Shown here piece by piece: positions 26,007-33,013 of a DNA stretch of 64,000 nt (the stretch's first letter is position 1; every line of letters begins with the position of its first letter). Both the position numbers and the translations under genes were made by a program. A model generated the notes under the pieces. That model was not told the origin of the DNA and did not search any database. It saw only the letters and a program-made list of their open reading frames with translations. The DNA comes from CAMCYM01 sp964405405 (lineage in GTDB: Bacteria; Bacteroidota; Bacteroidia; Flavobacteriales_D; Sanyastnellaceae), in assembly GCA_964405405.1 (NCBI GenBank), contig CAYONT010000003.1, positions 77,217 through 141,216 of the forward strand, read 5' to 3'.

Positions 26007-27127
26007 GGGGCCGGGGGTTTGCCGGTTGGAACTTCCACGGAGAGGATGAGCCAGTATTCGAGTGCGCGCCACCCCGCTCCCCATCGTCCTCCGCGTCCTC
26101 CCGCTCCCCCACTTCCAGTCACTCCCTCGCGTCCAGGTTCTCCCCCGCGTCCAGGTTCTCCCCCGCGCCCGCCCGCCGCCAAGGCCCAGCAGCACCGAAG
26201 CCGTTCGCCCTGCTCCTCGGAGGTGGCCAGCAGGGACCACGCGGCCGCGGGCCGCCCCCCCCGGCGCGCCCAACGGTTCACCCCCCACCGAATCGCGGGG
26301 CCGACCAGAACGAACAGGAACAACGTCGCGGCCATGCTGCGCAGCAACAGCGCGCCGAGTTCGGCGGGCTCCCGCCCCATCCAGGCCAACCCCCCAACAA
26401 CAATCCCGGTCATCACCACATATCCCCCCACCCACTTCGCCCGCCGCCATCCCGCCCTGCGTCCCGCCCTGCGTCCCGCCCTGCGTCCCGCCCCCTGCTC
26501 CTTCGGCACGGGCTCCCAACTTTCCCAAGCGGCACGAACTTGTTCCCGCTGGGCCTGCCAGCGCCGAGGCCAACGCCCCAACCCCAATCCCAACAGGGCT
26601 CCCCAGGCTGCATACAAACCGACGTACACCCCGATGAGCCAGCGGCTCCCGGGGGCGTCGCCCGGCAGCTGGCGAGCCGCCGACGCTCCCAGCGCATCGA
26701 CGGCAGTCCAAAATGCCTCTCCGTACACCCAGGTCAACATCAGGGCCTTCTGCGTCGCGGATTCCGTCATGGCGACCACGGCAAAGCACACCGTGGCGAC
26801 CGCGTGCCAGGGGACGAAGCGGTAGAAACACCACGCAGCGAGTCCCTGGAACGCCACCGCGACATACGCCGTAGCCGGCGTATGGGGACTGGCGATGGCT
26901 TTCGCGGCGACCACCAGCAAGGTCGCTTGCAGCAACCAGCCCCAAGGCGCTCGCCTCCCCTGCTCCCGTTCCGCCCGAACCACGGCCGCCATCGCCGCCA
27001 ACGAAGCGACCGCGAACCCCCCCACCGTTAGGCCCGTCAAGGGCAACCCGAGCCCGTGCATCACCCCACCCACCGCGGACTCTGAAAAGGCCCAGGCGGC
27101 GGTCAAACCCCAAATCGAAGGCGGCAT
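26003..27127 (-). CDS. Integral membrane protein, first gene of the Mo operon
   Basis: 374 residues from the ATG at 27127. About eight hydrophobic segments are visible, for example LTVGGFAVASLAAMAAVV, WLLQATLLVVAAKAIA and VVMTGIVVGGLAWMG. Two low-complexity basic tracts come from DNA tandem repeats: an RRAG-type tract (DNA at 26451-26494) and a GGEPGR tract (DNA at 26128-26165). I do not recognise the family. Its 3' end overlaps the NTPase/MobA start by 4 nt, so it may be a transporter or membrane partner of the Mo system. It could also be an unrelated operon member. Confidence 0.7.
   Translation of the reverse strand: MPPSIWGLTAAWAFSESAVGGVMHGLGLPLTGLTVGGFAVASLAAMAAVVRAEREQGRRAPWGWLLQATLLVVAAKAIASPHTPATAYVAVAFQGLAAWCFYRFVPWHAVATVCFAVVAMTESATQKALMLTWVYGEAFWTAVDALGASAARQLPGDAPGSRWLIGVYVGLYAAWGALLGLGLGRWPRRWQAQREQVRAAWESWEPVPKEQGAGRRAGRRAGRRAGWRRAKWVGGYVVMTGIVVGGLAWMGREPAELGALLLRSMAATLFLFVLVGPAIRWGVNRWARRGGRPAAAWSLLATSEEQGERLRCCWALAAGGRGGEPGRGGEPGREGVTGSGGAGGRGGRWGAGWRALEYWLILSVEVPTGKPPAP
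26128..26163. repeat. 18-nt tandem repeat inside the membrane-protein gene
   Basis: Two exact copies of an 18-nt unit (CGCGTCCAGGTTCTCCCC) lie head to tail and continue imperfectly. They encode the Gly/Glu/Pro/Arg-rich loop of the membrane protein. Confidence 0.75.
26451..26494. repeat. 12-nt tandem repeat inside the membrane-protein gene
   Basis: About 3.6 copies of GCGTCCCGCCCT encode the RRAG-type tract. The unit is a multiple of three, so copy-number change keeps the reading frame. Confidence 0.8.
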
Positions 27128-27168
27128 CGGCGGTCTCACAAGCGTGCAATCTAAGCGAAGAATGAGCT

Positions 27169-27176
27169 TACTTTTG
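27169..27176 (+). promoter_or_regulatory. -7 element (TACTTTTG) for the tRNA pair
   Basis: It is a perfect TAnnTTTG match, ending 7 nt before the first base of the CAU tRNA. It probably drives both this tRNA and tRNA-Arg. Confidence 0.6.
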
Positions 27177-27183
27177 CCCACCC

Positions 27184-27256
27184 GCGCTCATAGCTCAGTG
27201 GTTAGAGCAGTGGACTCATAATCCATCGGTCGCAGGTTCAATCCCTGCTGGGCGCA
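27184..27256 (+). tRNA. tRNA with anticodon CAU (Met or Ile2)
   Basis: 73 nt cloverleaf. The acceptor strands GCGCTCA (27184-27190) and TGGGCGC (27249-27255) pair with one G-T wobble; the discriminator is A. The anticodon loop is CTCATAA, flanked by GTGGA/TCCAT (imperfect at one pair). The T arm is GCAGG-TTCAATC-CCTGC. CCA is not encoded. CAU could be elongator Met or lysidine-modified Ile, which I cannot decide by eye. It lacks the GGG/CCC anticodon-stem pairs expected of initiator tRNA. Confidence 0.92.
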
Positions 27257-27321
27257 CCCATTGTTTGGGCCTTCGGGCCACCCTTCTTAAGCCCTTCGGC
27301 CTTCAACGCCGAAGTTGCCGC

Positions 27322-27393
27322 GGCTCCGTAGTTCAATGGATAGAATAGGCGTTTCCTAAACGCTTGATTCGGGTTCGATTCCCGACGGGGCTA
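27322..27393 (+). tRNA. tRNA-Arg (anticodon CCU)
   Basis: 72 nt cloverleaf. The acceptor strands GGCTCCG and CGGGGCT pair, with discriminator A. The anticodon stem is GGCGT/ACGCT around loop TTCCTAA, anticodon CCT. The T arm is TCGGG-TTCGATT-CCCGA. Its 3' part, from the anticodon stem onward, is repeated at 29872-29922 with one mismatch, which marks this gene as an integration site. Confidence 0.94.
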
Positions 27394-27397
27394 CAAC
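27347..27397 (+). repeat. Putative attL: 3' half of tRNA-Arg plus 4 nt
   Basis: 51 bp running from the 5' side of the anticodon stem to CTACAAC just past the tRNA end. It is identical to 29872-29922 except for T27357 versus A29882, the third anticodon base. A tRNA 3' end duplicated in direct orientation is the usual signature of site-specific integration. Confidence 0.85.
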
Positions 27398-27410
27398 GAC
27401 TTGAAAGACA

Positions 27411-27435
27411 AGGGTTTATTAACCCTAGTTTTGTT
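27411..27435 (+). terminator. Terminator downstream of tRNA-Arg
   Basis: AGGGTT (27411-27416) pairs with AACCCT (27421-27426) around TATT and is followed by AGTTTTGTT. It is weak but well placed for the tRNA transcript. It is not repeated after the second copy of the tRNA end. Confidence 0.45.
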
Positions 27436-27473
27436 CCTTAGAAAGGAATATTTAGGATGAGGAACACGATTTG

Positions 27474-28559
27474 TTAGTGGAGCCCTAGTCGGTCCAATTC
27501 CGCTTCAAGTTTGGATATTTCAATGCGGAAATCGGAATTTCCACCTTGGCCATCACCACAAACCTCACCATACGCTATGGCACCCAGTTTGACATAGGAT
27601 TCAAGAATTTCCTTGCCTTCACCATCGGTTGTGGGACGTAGAGAGATGAATCGCAATGGACGTTCTATTGCCAATAGATTGGCAACGGATGCACCTCGAA
27701 CGGCGATAATTGCCTCCGCTCTTCGGAACAATTCAAATTGCTGTTCGTTTGTAAACATGTGAATTGGAATGGATAAGAATCCGCGGCTCTCCAACAACTT
27801 CAAGACTTCTGTTTCATTGAGCAATCTGCGCCATTTCGCGCCGCTGCGACCGATGAAAAGACGGGGAGCCCGGCGAAGGGACTCGGGTAGTTTACATCCT
27901 TTTCCATACCGACGTGTGAATGCGTGAATCGGATTCGGCAAGGAGGCAAGACCCCCGATCGATACACCGTTGAAGTGCACTTTCTCTAGACGCGGTGGAA
28001 CGACTACCAGGGGAGACGATACACGTGCGGTATTTTCTAGCTGGATCAGTGGCCTACTTGGCAGCCATTCGCGGTAAGCAGCCAGCATTACTGCGGGTAG
28101 TTTCAATCGAGTTACCACAGTGAGTGGGACATCTGCAGGAACGGCCTTCAGCGCATGCAGCGCAAATAGCCCGTCTTGCAGCATGTGATAATAATTGCTC
28201 GACCAAACCATATCCATTGAAGCAACAGGGCAAGCCAAATTCAGGCACTTGATTCCTTTGCGGTAGAATTCGTGCGATGCCAATCGGGAACTTGGAATTT
28301 TCAATGAAGCCGATACGACGCTGCCTTTCTGCAATACGATTCCGGAGTGCACAACAAGCGTTGAATTTTCAAACGCGAGAACCTTTAGTGGTTGATGGGG
28401 GAGGCTTTCCGAGGGAGTCAAGTTCCATTGCATACTGGGTTCTCGTTGTTCAATCGGCCAGCGTTCGAGTTGCTGCAATGCTCGGTCCAAAGGGCGCCAC
28501 TTCAATATGTACTGCGCCTTGCGGGTTAACAGGAGGACAAGGTCCGTAAGCGGAATCAT
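27474..28559 (-). CDS. Glycosyltransferase family 61-like protein
   Basis: 361 residues. It matches the GT61/DUF563 pattern: SSNYYHMLQDGLFALHAL (residues about 119-136), LFIGRSGAKWRRLLNETEVL (about 234-253) and AEAIIAVRGASVANLLAIE (about 281-299). These correspond to the conserved Tyr-Tyr-His, Arg-rich and His/Gly-Ala segments of the family; the usual PHGA is VRGA here. No signal peptide is evident. It probably adds a sugar to a surface polysaccharide or glycoprotein. Its start overlaps the stop of the 2,3-dehydratase gene as ATGA, so the product may transfer a deoxysugar made with that enzyme. Confidence 0.8.
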   Translation of the reverse strand: MIPLTDLVLLLTRKAQYILKWRPLDRALQQLERWPIEQREPSMQWNLTPSESLPHQPLKVLAFENSTLVVHSGIVLQKGSVVSASLKIPSSRLASHEFYRKGIKCLNLACPVASMDMVWSSNYYHMLQDGLFALHALKAVPADVPLTVVTRLKLPAVMLAAYREWLPSRPLIQLENTARVSSPLVVVPPRLEKVHFNGVSIGGLASLPNPIHAFTRRYGKGCKLPESLRRAPRLFIGRSGAKWRRLLNETEVLKLLESRGFLSIPIHMFTNEQQFELFRRAEAIIAVRGASVANLLAIERPLRFISLRPTTDGEGKEILESYVKLGAIAYGEVCGDGQGGNSDFRIEISKLEAELDRLGLH

Positions 28560-29842
28560 TCAGTCAACTTTGGATTCATTTCAGAAAGGAGCAATGAAGC
28601 AATGCAACGAAGTTGAAAACTTGCCACATTTGAAAGGGCAAGGAAGTTTTTTAACACTTCAAAGGACACCCAATTCATGCCTTCTGCGACGGGTGCTGAT
28701 CGGTCGCCCTGAACCAAACGATACGCTGTTTCATGCTTGTAAAATCGGCCACCTTCATCCGATTGGATGAATGATGAGAGAACCACCTCATCCGTTGTTG
28801 GCGTGGGGTCTCCGGGGTTGATGATTTCACTTGCCGTGATGACGTAACCGCCTTCAATGCCCATTTCGCGTCGAACTTGTAGCAGGCAGTGTCCATCATC
28901 AATTTTTAAGGTCACGCGCCCCATAGAAGGCGCACTGATCATGGGTTGATACCAAGATTTGATTTCTCTCGTTCCGCAGGATGTATGGTACAAAAGGGCG
29001 GAAATTCGGTTTGATTTGTTGCTCGGTAGGATTCCAGCATCGGACACCGACCAATCATTCATTTCTGTCAGACTTTTGATGCGATAATCCACGGAGTAAA
29101 GTGACCGACGGCGAAACAATTCGTTGAGCAGTTCATTGTCAACGGATGTGTTTTCTTTCTGCTCGCCATGTTCGAGCTTGTTCCAGTTGAAGACAGCGAG
29201 TAGCGACCTCAGATCTGCATTCAAGCAGTGATCCCTTTCCAATGTCTTTCGTATGGTATCCCAGCTGACCCATGCCATGTGTCCGGGGGTAGGGATTGGC
29301 TCGTCGAGAAGCACGTAGTTGTGCCATTTGGACTTTTGGAAATACCGTTCACCCAGGTCGAGTTGTACGCTGGTGCCGACAGGCAATGCACTCCGTGAGA
29401 AGGTGTAGAACAATTCGAGTGCAGGGGTAGGGTTGCCCCCGTGAAGGGCAAGGAAATTTGCAGGGGTGGATTGTATGGTGGGTCCCCACTGACCGATACC
29501 CGTATTTCCGGGCTCAATGCGCGCTTGGAGAAGGACGTGCATCTTCCCTTTGATTCTACAAAGAGCCAATCCGGTGAGTGCGCTCTGAGGTTGGTACATC
29601 AGCAAGTACTCTTCCCCTGAGTCCCCTTCAAGGCCCATGACGTCAAAAAATCCACCTGTTCGGTGTGAAAGGGCCCCGCTTCGAATGGCCCAGTCATCAC
29701 TTGCATTGAGGGAAACTCGCTCCAAACGGAAACCCGCATTTTCGATCATCTGGTCCATGAACTGGTCCAGTTGATCGGTCGAATTGATTTCTTTAATCGG
29801 CATCCAATTTCTTACGAATGGCCCCGTTGGAATGTTACACAT
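28556..29842 (-). CDS. NDP-hexose 2,3-dehydratase (EvaA/SpnO-like)
   Basis: 428 residues; an in-frame ATG at 29803 is an alternative start. The protein shows the two-fold repeat of the family. Repeat 1 (about 30-210) has SGALSHRTGGFFDVMGL, LLMYQPQSALTGLALCRIKG, VLLQARIEPGN and GPTIQSTPANFLALHGG. Repeat 2 (about 235-420) has SWYQPMISAPSMGRVTL, CLLQVRREMGIEGG and SSFIQSDEGGRFYKHE. The enzyme removes water at C2-C3 of a dTDP-4-keto-6-deoxyhexose, an early step toward 2,6-dideoxysugars. The partner 3-ketoreductase and other dideoxysugar genes are absent from the window. Confidence 0.87.
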   Translation of the reverse strand: MCNIPTGPFVRNWMPIKEINSTDQLDQFMDQMIENAGFRLERVSLNASDDWAIRSGALSHRTGGFFDVMGLEGDSGEEYLLMYQPQSALTGLALCRIKGKMHVLLQARIEPGNTGIGQWGPTIQSTPANFLALHGGNPTPALELFYTFSRSALPVGTSVQLDLGERYFQKSKWHNYVLLDEPIPTPGHMAWVSWDTIRKTLERDHCLNADLRSLLAVFNWNKLEHGEQKENTSVDNELLNELFRRRSLYSVDYRIKSLTEMNDWSVSDAGILPSNKSNRISALLYHTSCGTREIKSWYQPMISAPSMGRVTLKIDDGHCLLQVRREMGIEGGYVITASEIINPGDPTPTTDEVVLSSFIQSDEGGRFYKHETAYRLVQGDRSAPVAEGMNWVSFEVLKNFLALSNVASFQLRCIASLLLSEMNPKLTE

Positions 29843-29871
29843 GAATCACAACAAGGCGCCAAGCATGGCAG

Positions 29872-29922
29872 AGGCGTTTCCAAAACGCTTGATTCGGGTT
29901 CGATTCCCGACGGGGCTACAAC
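29872..29922 (+). repeat. Putative attR: truncated copy of the tRNA-Arg 3' end
   Basis: 51 bp, matching 27347-27397 at 50 of 51 positions. The sequence upstream does not form a D arm or acceptor strand, so this is not a functional tRNA. The single difference changes anticodon CCT to CCA. Confidence 0.85.
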
Positions 29923-30101
29923 TCCTTCACAACGAAGGACTTGTGTTTTCTTGAGAAGGGTTTGGGTGACCTGCCAAACCCCACATGTAGAACATCTGCA
30001 GAACATTTGCAGAACATTTTGTCGGTAGAGGGGAGTAGAAAACCTCAATTGACCGACGGTCGAAACTCAATCTCAGGGTTGTTGACTCTGTCGAATCGTC
30101 A

Positions 30102-30763
30102 TCAATGAACGAAGATGTCATTGATCTCATAGAGATTTCCAACCTCTTCACGGGTGATGTCCAAGTAAATGCGGGTGACCGCAGTGGAGGAATGGTTGAA
30201 CAGGAGGGACAATTTGATGAGTGAGGCCTCACTGAAGTTGTTTCGTTTCCACACTTCACGGCCGAAGGTCTTCCTCCATGTGTGGGTGGAGATTCGTTTG
30301 TTGCGGATTCCAGATTTGGCCGCATGAACCTTGATTTGTTTGTTGACGGTACGGATGTGTAATGGAATCAGGACGGAGTCAAGCTGTGGCTGTTTGAGTT
30401 TCAGGTAGAGGGACGAGAGGGTTTCTGACAATTCCTGCTGATGGGGATCTCCCGCATCTTCCCTGTCTTCTGTTCTCGAATGTGGAGTTGGGACTTTTTC
30501 AGCACATCCCCCCATGTGATGCGGGAAAGGTCACTGAACCGAAGTGCCGTAGCCACACCCACCCGAACAAGGAGGTAGTACGTCCACAGTTCATTTCTTG
30601 AGAGGTACTTCAAGAGTTTGTTCAACGCGGTCTCGTCCAAATGTTCGGCTGACTTGATGGGATGTCTAGCGGTTCCCTTTGTGTGGGATTTCCAATCAAA
30701 AGGGCTCTGTGGAGTCGGGTGATTTGCACAACACATTGTCTGATAAGGTTTTACCGGTTCCAT
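30102..30763 (-). pseudogene. Tyrosine recombinase/integrase, interrupted by a frameshift
   Basis: About 220 codons in two frames. From the ATG at 30763 the first frame covers VGVATALRFSDLSRITW (catalytic Arg) and EQKTGKMREIPIS (catalytic Lys strand). It goes out of frame near 30434, and the other frame continues as ELSETLSSLYLKLKQ, then HTWRKTFGREVW (HxxR) and LLFNHSSTAVTRIYLDI (His and nucleophile Tyr). Restoring one base at about 30434 (AGCAGGAA to AGCAGGGAA) rejoins the frames. All six catalytic residues are therefore present. The core-binding domain is very short, as in catalytic-domain-only recombinases. The break could be real decay or a sequencing error. Confidence 0.8.
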
Positions 30764-31018
30764 TTCCCATAAAAACCACACTGAAGCGTGGTTTAGCGCG
30801 ACAACCAAAAGGGTTTGAAAAGGTGCCTCATGCTATTCTGTTTGTTCTTAGTTGATCCGATGATATGGATTTTGTAAATCATGGAACCCCTAGTATTGCC
30901 CGCCATTGGCGGGCGTTCGGTTTCATAATTCAACTTGTATGATTTGGTCGTTTTGATTTTTATTGTACATCCTATCGTTATCTTCGGGTGATTCAAGCCA
31001 AAGAAATCATTCTAAGCC
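30764..31018. other. Intergenic AT-rich segment with a perfect hairpin
   Basis: No gene is visible. GCCCGCC-ATT-GGCGGGC (30898-30914) is a perfect 7-bp hairpin, not followed by a T run on either strand. The promoter of the next gene lies at 30952-30986. Confidence 0.5.
30952..30986 (+). promoter_or_regulatory. Promoter of the first 225-residue secreted-protein gene
   Basis: TTTG at 30952-30955 and TATCTTCG at 30979-30986, with 23 nt between, resemble the Bacteroidota -33/-7 pair. The leader to the ATG at 31019 would be about 30 nt. Confidence 0.5.
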
Positions 31019-31696
31019 ATGGTTCTCCAACCCACAACTTTCTTTAGAACTTTTATAGTTGTTTTTCTGCTGTCTATTGCAGGGTTGATTTTTGGCCAAG
31101 GGAACAACTTGGAGTTTCCCTACAACCCTGATGCGGATGGAGATGACTTTGTGGGCACAGCAGATTTGTTATCTCTTCTCTCATTGTATGATTCGTACTT
31201 TAGTGAGGAGAATTTATATCTGAACGATGATTCTAGTGCCGCCCTTGTGCTGATAGGGAACTTTCCTTATTCAAAATGTGCTTATCAGTGTAACGAGTTG
31301 CCAGGAAGTTGGAGGATTTCAACTCTCGAACAGTTGGGGATGGTGTGGGATGAAATTCCTTTGGAGACATACATTTGGCTCGAAAGCAAGGACTCTAAGC
31401 ATTTCGGCATTCAATGGTTCAAGACCCCCAACATGCTGCGATTTCAAGGCGGTGGTGAAGGTGGTGTGGATTGGCATTGGCAACCTCTGGAGGCAAGGTG
31501 TTACTGTGCCACATTTGAAAGAAGAAAAGTTGAATACTCGTATTGCGAGGGTGCGGACATAATTGATTGTGCACAATCTCGAGTCTCAGAAGGTTGGATT
31601 CCGTTGTCTGCGATGACGAACAGAACCTACTATACTTCAAATCTCTACCCCTATTCCCAATCCATCATCCAACCTTTTTGGAGATGGGCAGAATAA
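31019..31696 (+). CDS. Secreted protein with N-terminal dockerin-like motif (paralogue 1)
   Basis: 225 residues with a signal peptide (TFIVVFLLSIAGLIFGQ). Right after it comes a calcium-loop-like YNPDADGDDFVGTADLLSLL (about 36-55), similar to the C-terminal dockerin-like tails of other proteins in this window but placed N-terminally. The rest (about 65-225) has several Cys and Trp residues, including WIPLSAMTNRTYYTSN near the end. The family is unknown to me. It is in tandem with another 225-residue gene of the same plan. Both lie in the AT-rich island. Confidence 0.75.
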   Translation: MVLQPTTFFRTFIVVFLLSIAGLIFGQGNNLEFPYNPDADGDDFVGTADLLSLLSLYDSYFSEENLYLNDDSSAALVLIGNFPYSKCAYQCNELPGSWRISTLEQLGMVWDEIPLETYIWLESKDSKHFGIQWFKTPNMLRFQGGGEGGVDWHWQPLEARCYCATFERRKVEYSYCEGADIIDCAQSRVSEGWIPLSAMTNRTYYTSNLYPYSQSIIQPFWRWAE

Positions 31697-31751
31697 TCGC
31701 ACAAGTGATTTCAGTAGATTGGTTTCAACTTGAATAGTTAAAGGCTTTCCG

Positions 31752-32429
31752 ATGAACCACTTCTTTGCCTTCCTTTTGTCAGTGGTACTTCAATTGACCG
31801 TGGTAGCTAAGGCAACACCACAATCTCCCCCACATGAGTACAACCCAGATAGTGATGGAGATGGTTACGTTGGAGTTTCAGATGTCCTTACGGTTCTGTC
31901 ATACTTCCAGACATACTTTCCAATCTACACGCCAAGTTTATCGAATGTGTTGTTGGTTTCACAGGACGGATGCTCGTCAGAATTGGTTGGCGAATATTGG
32001 TCAGGGGTAACGTGGGTTGAGCCAGGTATGGACACGCTTTTTGTCCCTTACGGATATGATGACGTTCTAATCAAATCCAACTACAATTGTAGCGGGGTTC
32101 AGAATGTGAATGGTCACCTAGTAATTGTCTTGTTGAACCCTCCGGGCAGTAATGAAGCTGATTTCATGAACCTGATGCCACCAGTCTTTTCGGTAAGCCA
32201 AGAGACGAGAATTCAAATAATTGGCTATGAACTGAACGCAATAAAAGTGATTTCCTGGGAGCCGATGGTGGGTTGGTACACAATAAAGGATGTCGCTGAT
32301 TCTTATAACAATCAACCAGACTGGACAAGCGGCTCGAATTACTGGTTGCCTTCAGGCAATAGTTTGGCAAGATCTTACTCCAAGACCTACGTACGCTTTG
32401 GCAATGAACCGTGGAGCAGGGCCGATTGA
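31752..32429 (+). CDS. Secreted protein with N-terminal dockerin-like motif (paralogue 2)
   Basis: 225 residues, signal peptide NHFFAFLLSVVLQLTVVAKA. YNPDSDGDGYVGVSDVLTVL (about 35-54) corresponds to the motif in the preceding gene, followed in both by a short aromatic stretch ending in YF. The remaining region has diverged strongly, with only two obvious Cys, but both proteins end in a Trp-containing segment. No enzymatic motif is seen. It lies 55 nt downstream of paralogue 1, probably in the same transcript. Confidence 0.75.
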   Translation: MNHFFAFLLSVVLQLTVVAKATPQSPPHEYNPDSDGDGYVGVSDVLTVLSYFQTYFPIYTPSLSNVLLVSQDGCSSELVGEYWSGVTWVEPGMDTLFVPYGYDDVLIKSNYNCSGVQNVNGHLVIVLLNPPGSNEADFMNLMPPVFSVSQETRIQIIGYELNAIKVISWEPMVGWYTIKDVADSYNNQPDWTSGSNYWLPSGNSLARSYSKTYVRFGNEPWSRAD

Positions 32430-33001
32430 CTCAAGTCGGTTTCAATCTGAGAGCATGCTTTGATTTTGGGCGAGTGATGTCGCTCTGATGAAACAGTGAA
32501 GTCAGGGGATGGATTTTAGTTAAGATGGAGTTGGATTCTATTCGTTCCATTAGTTTCGCCCGTGGTAGCGTTTTGTCGCTTGGTGTTGTTCAGATACATT
32601 TTACTACTTCAGGAGTTTTCCAGTAATGACCTCTGGGCATTTTGTCTGACGCTATAGCGACAATCCTTGGCATTGATTTTCATGAGTTTTAGTTGCTCAA
32701 TGGTTATTTGTACGCTGTTCACAGCGTTTTCGGTTCCCTATCTGTGAGTCAAACCCGATAGGGTCTTGCAGGTCAATACCAACTTAGATTCCGTAGGTTT
32801 TTTTCATGCTTGGCTTTCCGATAAACAAAAATGTGATTGTTCAGACATGGATTTTGTGGGCATCCTATTTCGTGTTGCACGGCTGGAAACCATTTTTTCT
32901 GAAAGACCGCACATTTCCCGTCTCGTTTTCCCGACAGACAAGGGTTTGCAACGCATGGGACACATCAAACCCAGCAACCCCGGCAAAGGCCGTACTTGAT
33001 G
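32430..33001. other. Non-coding AT-rich right end of the island
   Basis: I see no convincing gene. An inverted repeat CCCTATC (32738-32744) / GATAGGG (32757-32763) is present. Base composition changes from AT-rich to the GC-rich background near 32920-33000, so the island boundary probably lies here. No third copy of the tRNA-Arg end is recognisable. Confidence 0.45.
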
Positions 33002-33009
33002 TAACTTGC
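33002..33009 (+). promoter_or_regulatory. -7 element (TAACTTGC) for the first GH16 gene
   Basis: It ends exactly 4 nt before the ATG at 33014 and is identical in sequence and spacing to the sufE element. This supports the long N-terminus of the GH16 protein. Confidence 0.5.
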
Positions 33010-33013
33010 AGAG

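Larger units (their letters stand above)
27398..29922. mobile_element. Mini genomic island at tRNA-Arg with a sugar-modification cassette
   Basis: The segment lies between the two direct repeats of the tRNA-Arg 3' end and is visibly AT-richer than the flanking chromosome. It carries only two coupled genes: an NDP-hexose 2,3-dehydratase and a GT61-like glycosyltransferase. No intact integrase lies inside. A frameshifted tyrosine recombinase lies just beyond the right repeat, so this may be one half of a compound island that extends to about 32990. Confidence 0.7.

Noticed and set aside
29872..29922. A second tRNA gene (anticodon CCA, Trp)
   Set aside because: There is no acceptor 5' strand or D arm; it is only the 3' half of tRNA-Arg.
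32728..32770. A degenerate third copy of the tRNA-Arg 3' end in reverse orientation
   Set aside because: Only about 11 of 13 bases resemble the T-loop segment, the stems do not form and the orientation is wrong; probably chance.
32928..32950. Shared GACAAGGGTTT with the sequence after tRNA-Arg as the distal att site
   Set aside because: Only 11 bp match, and the att core itself is absent.
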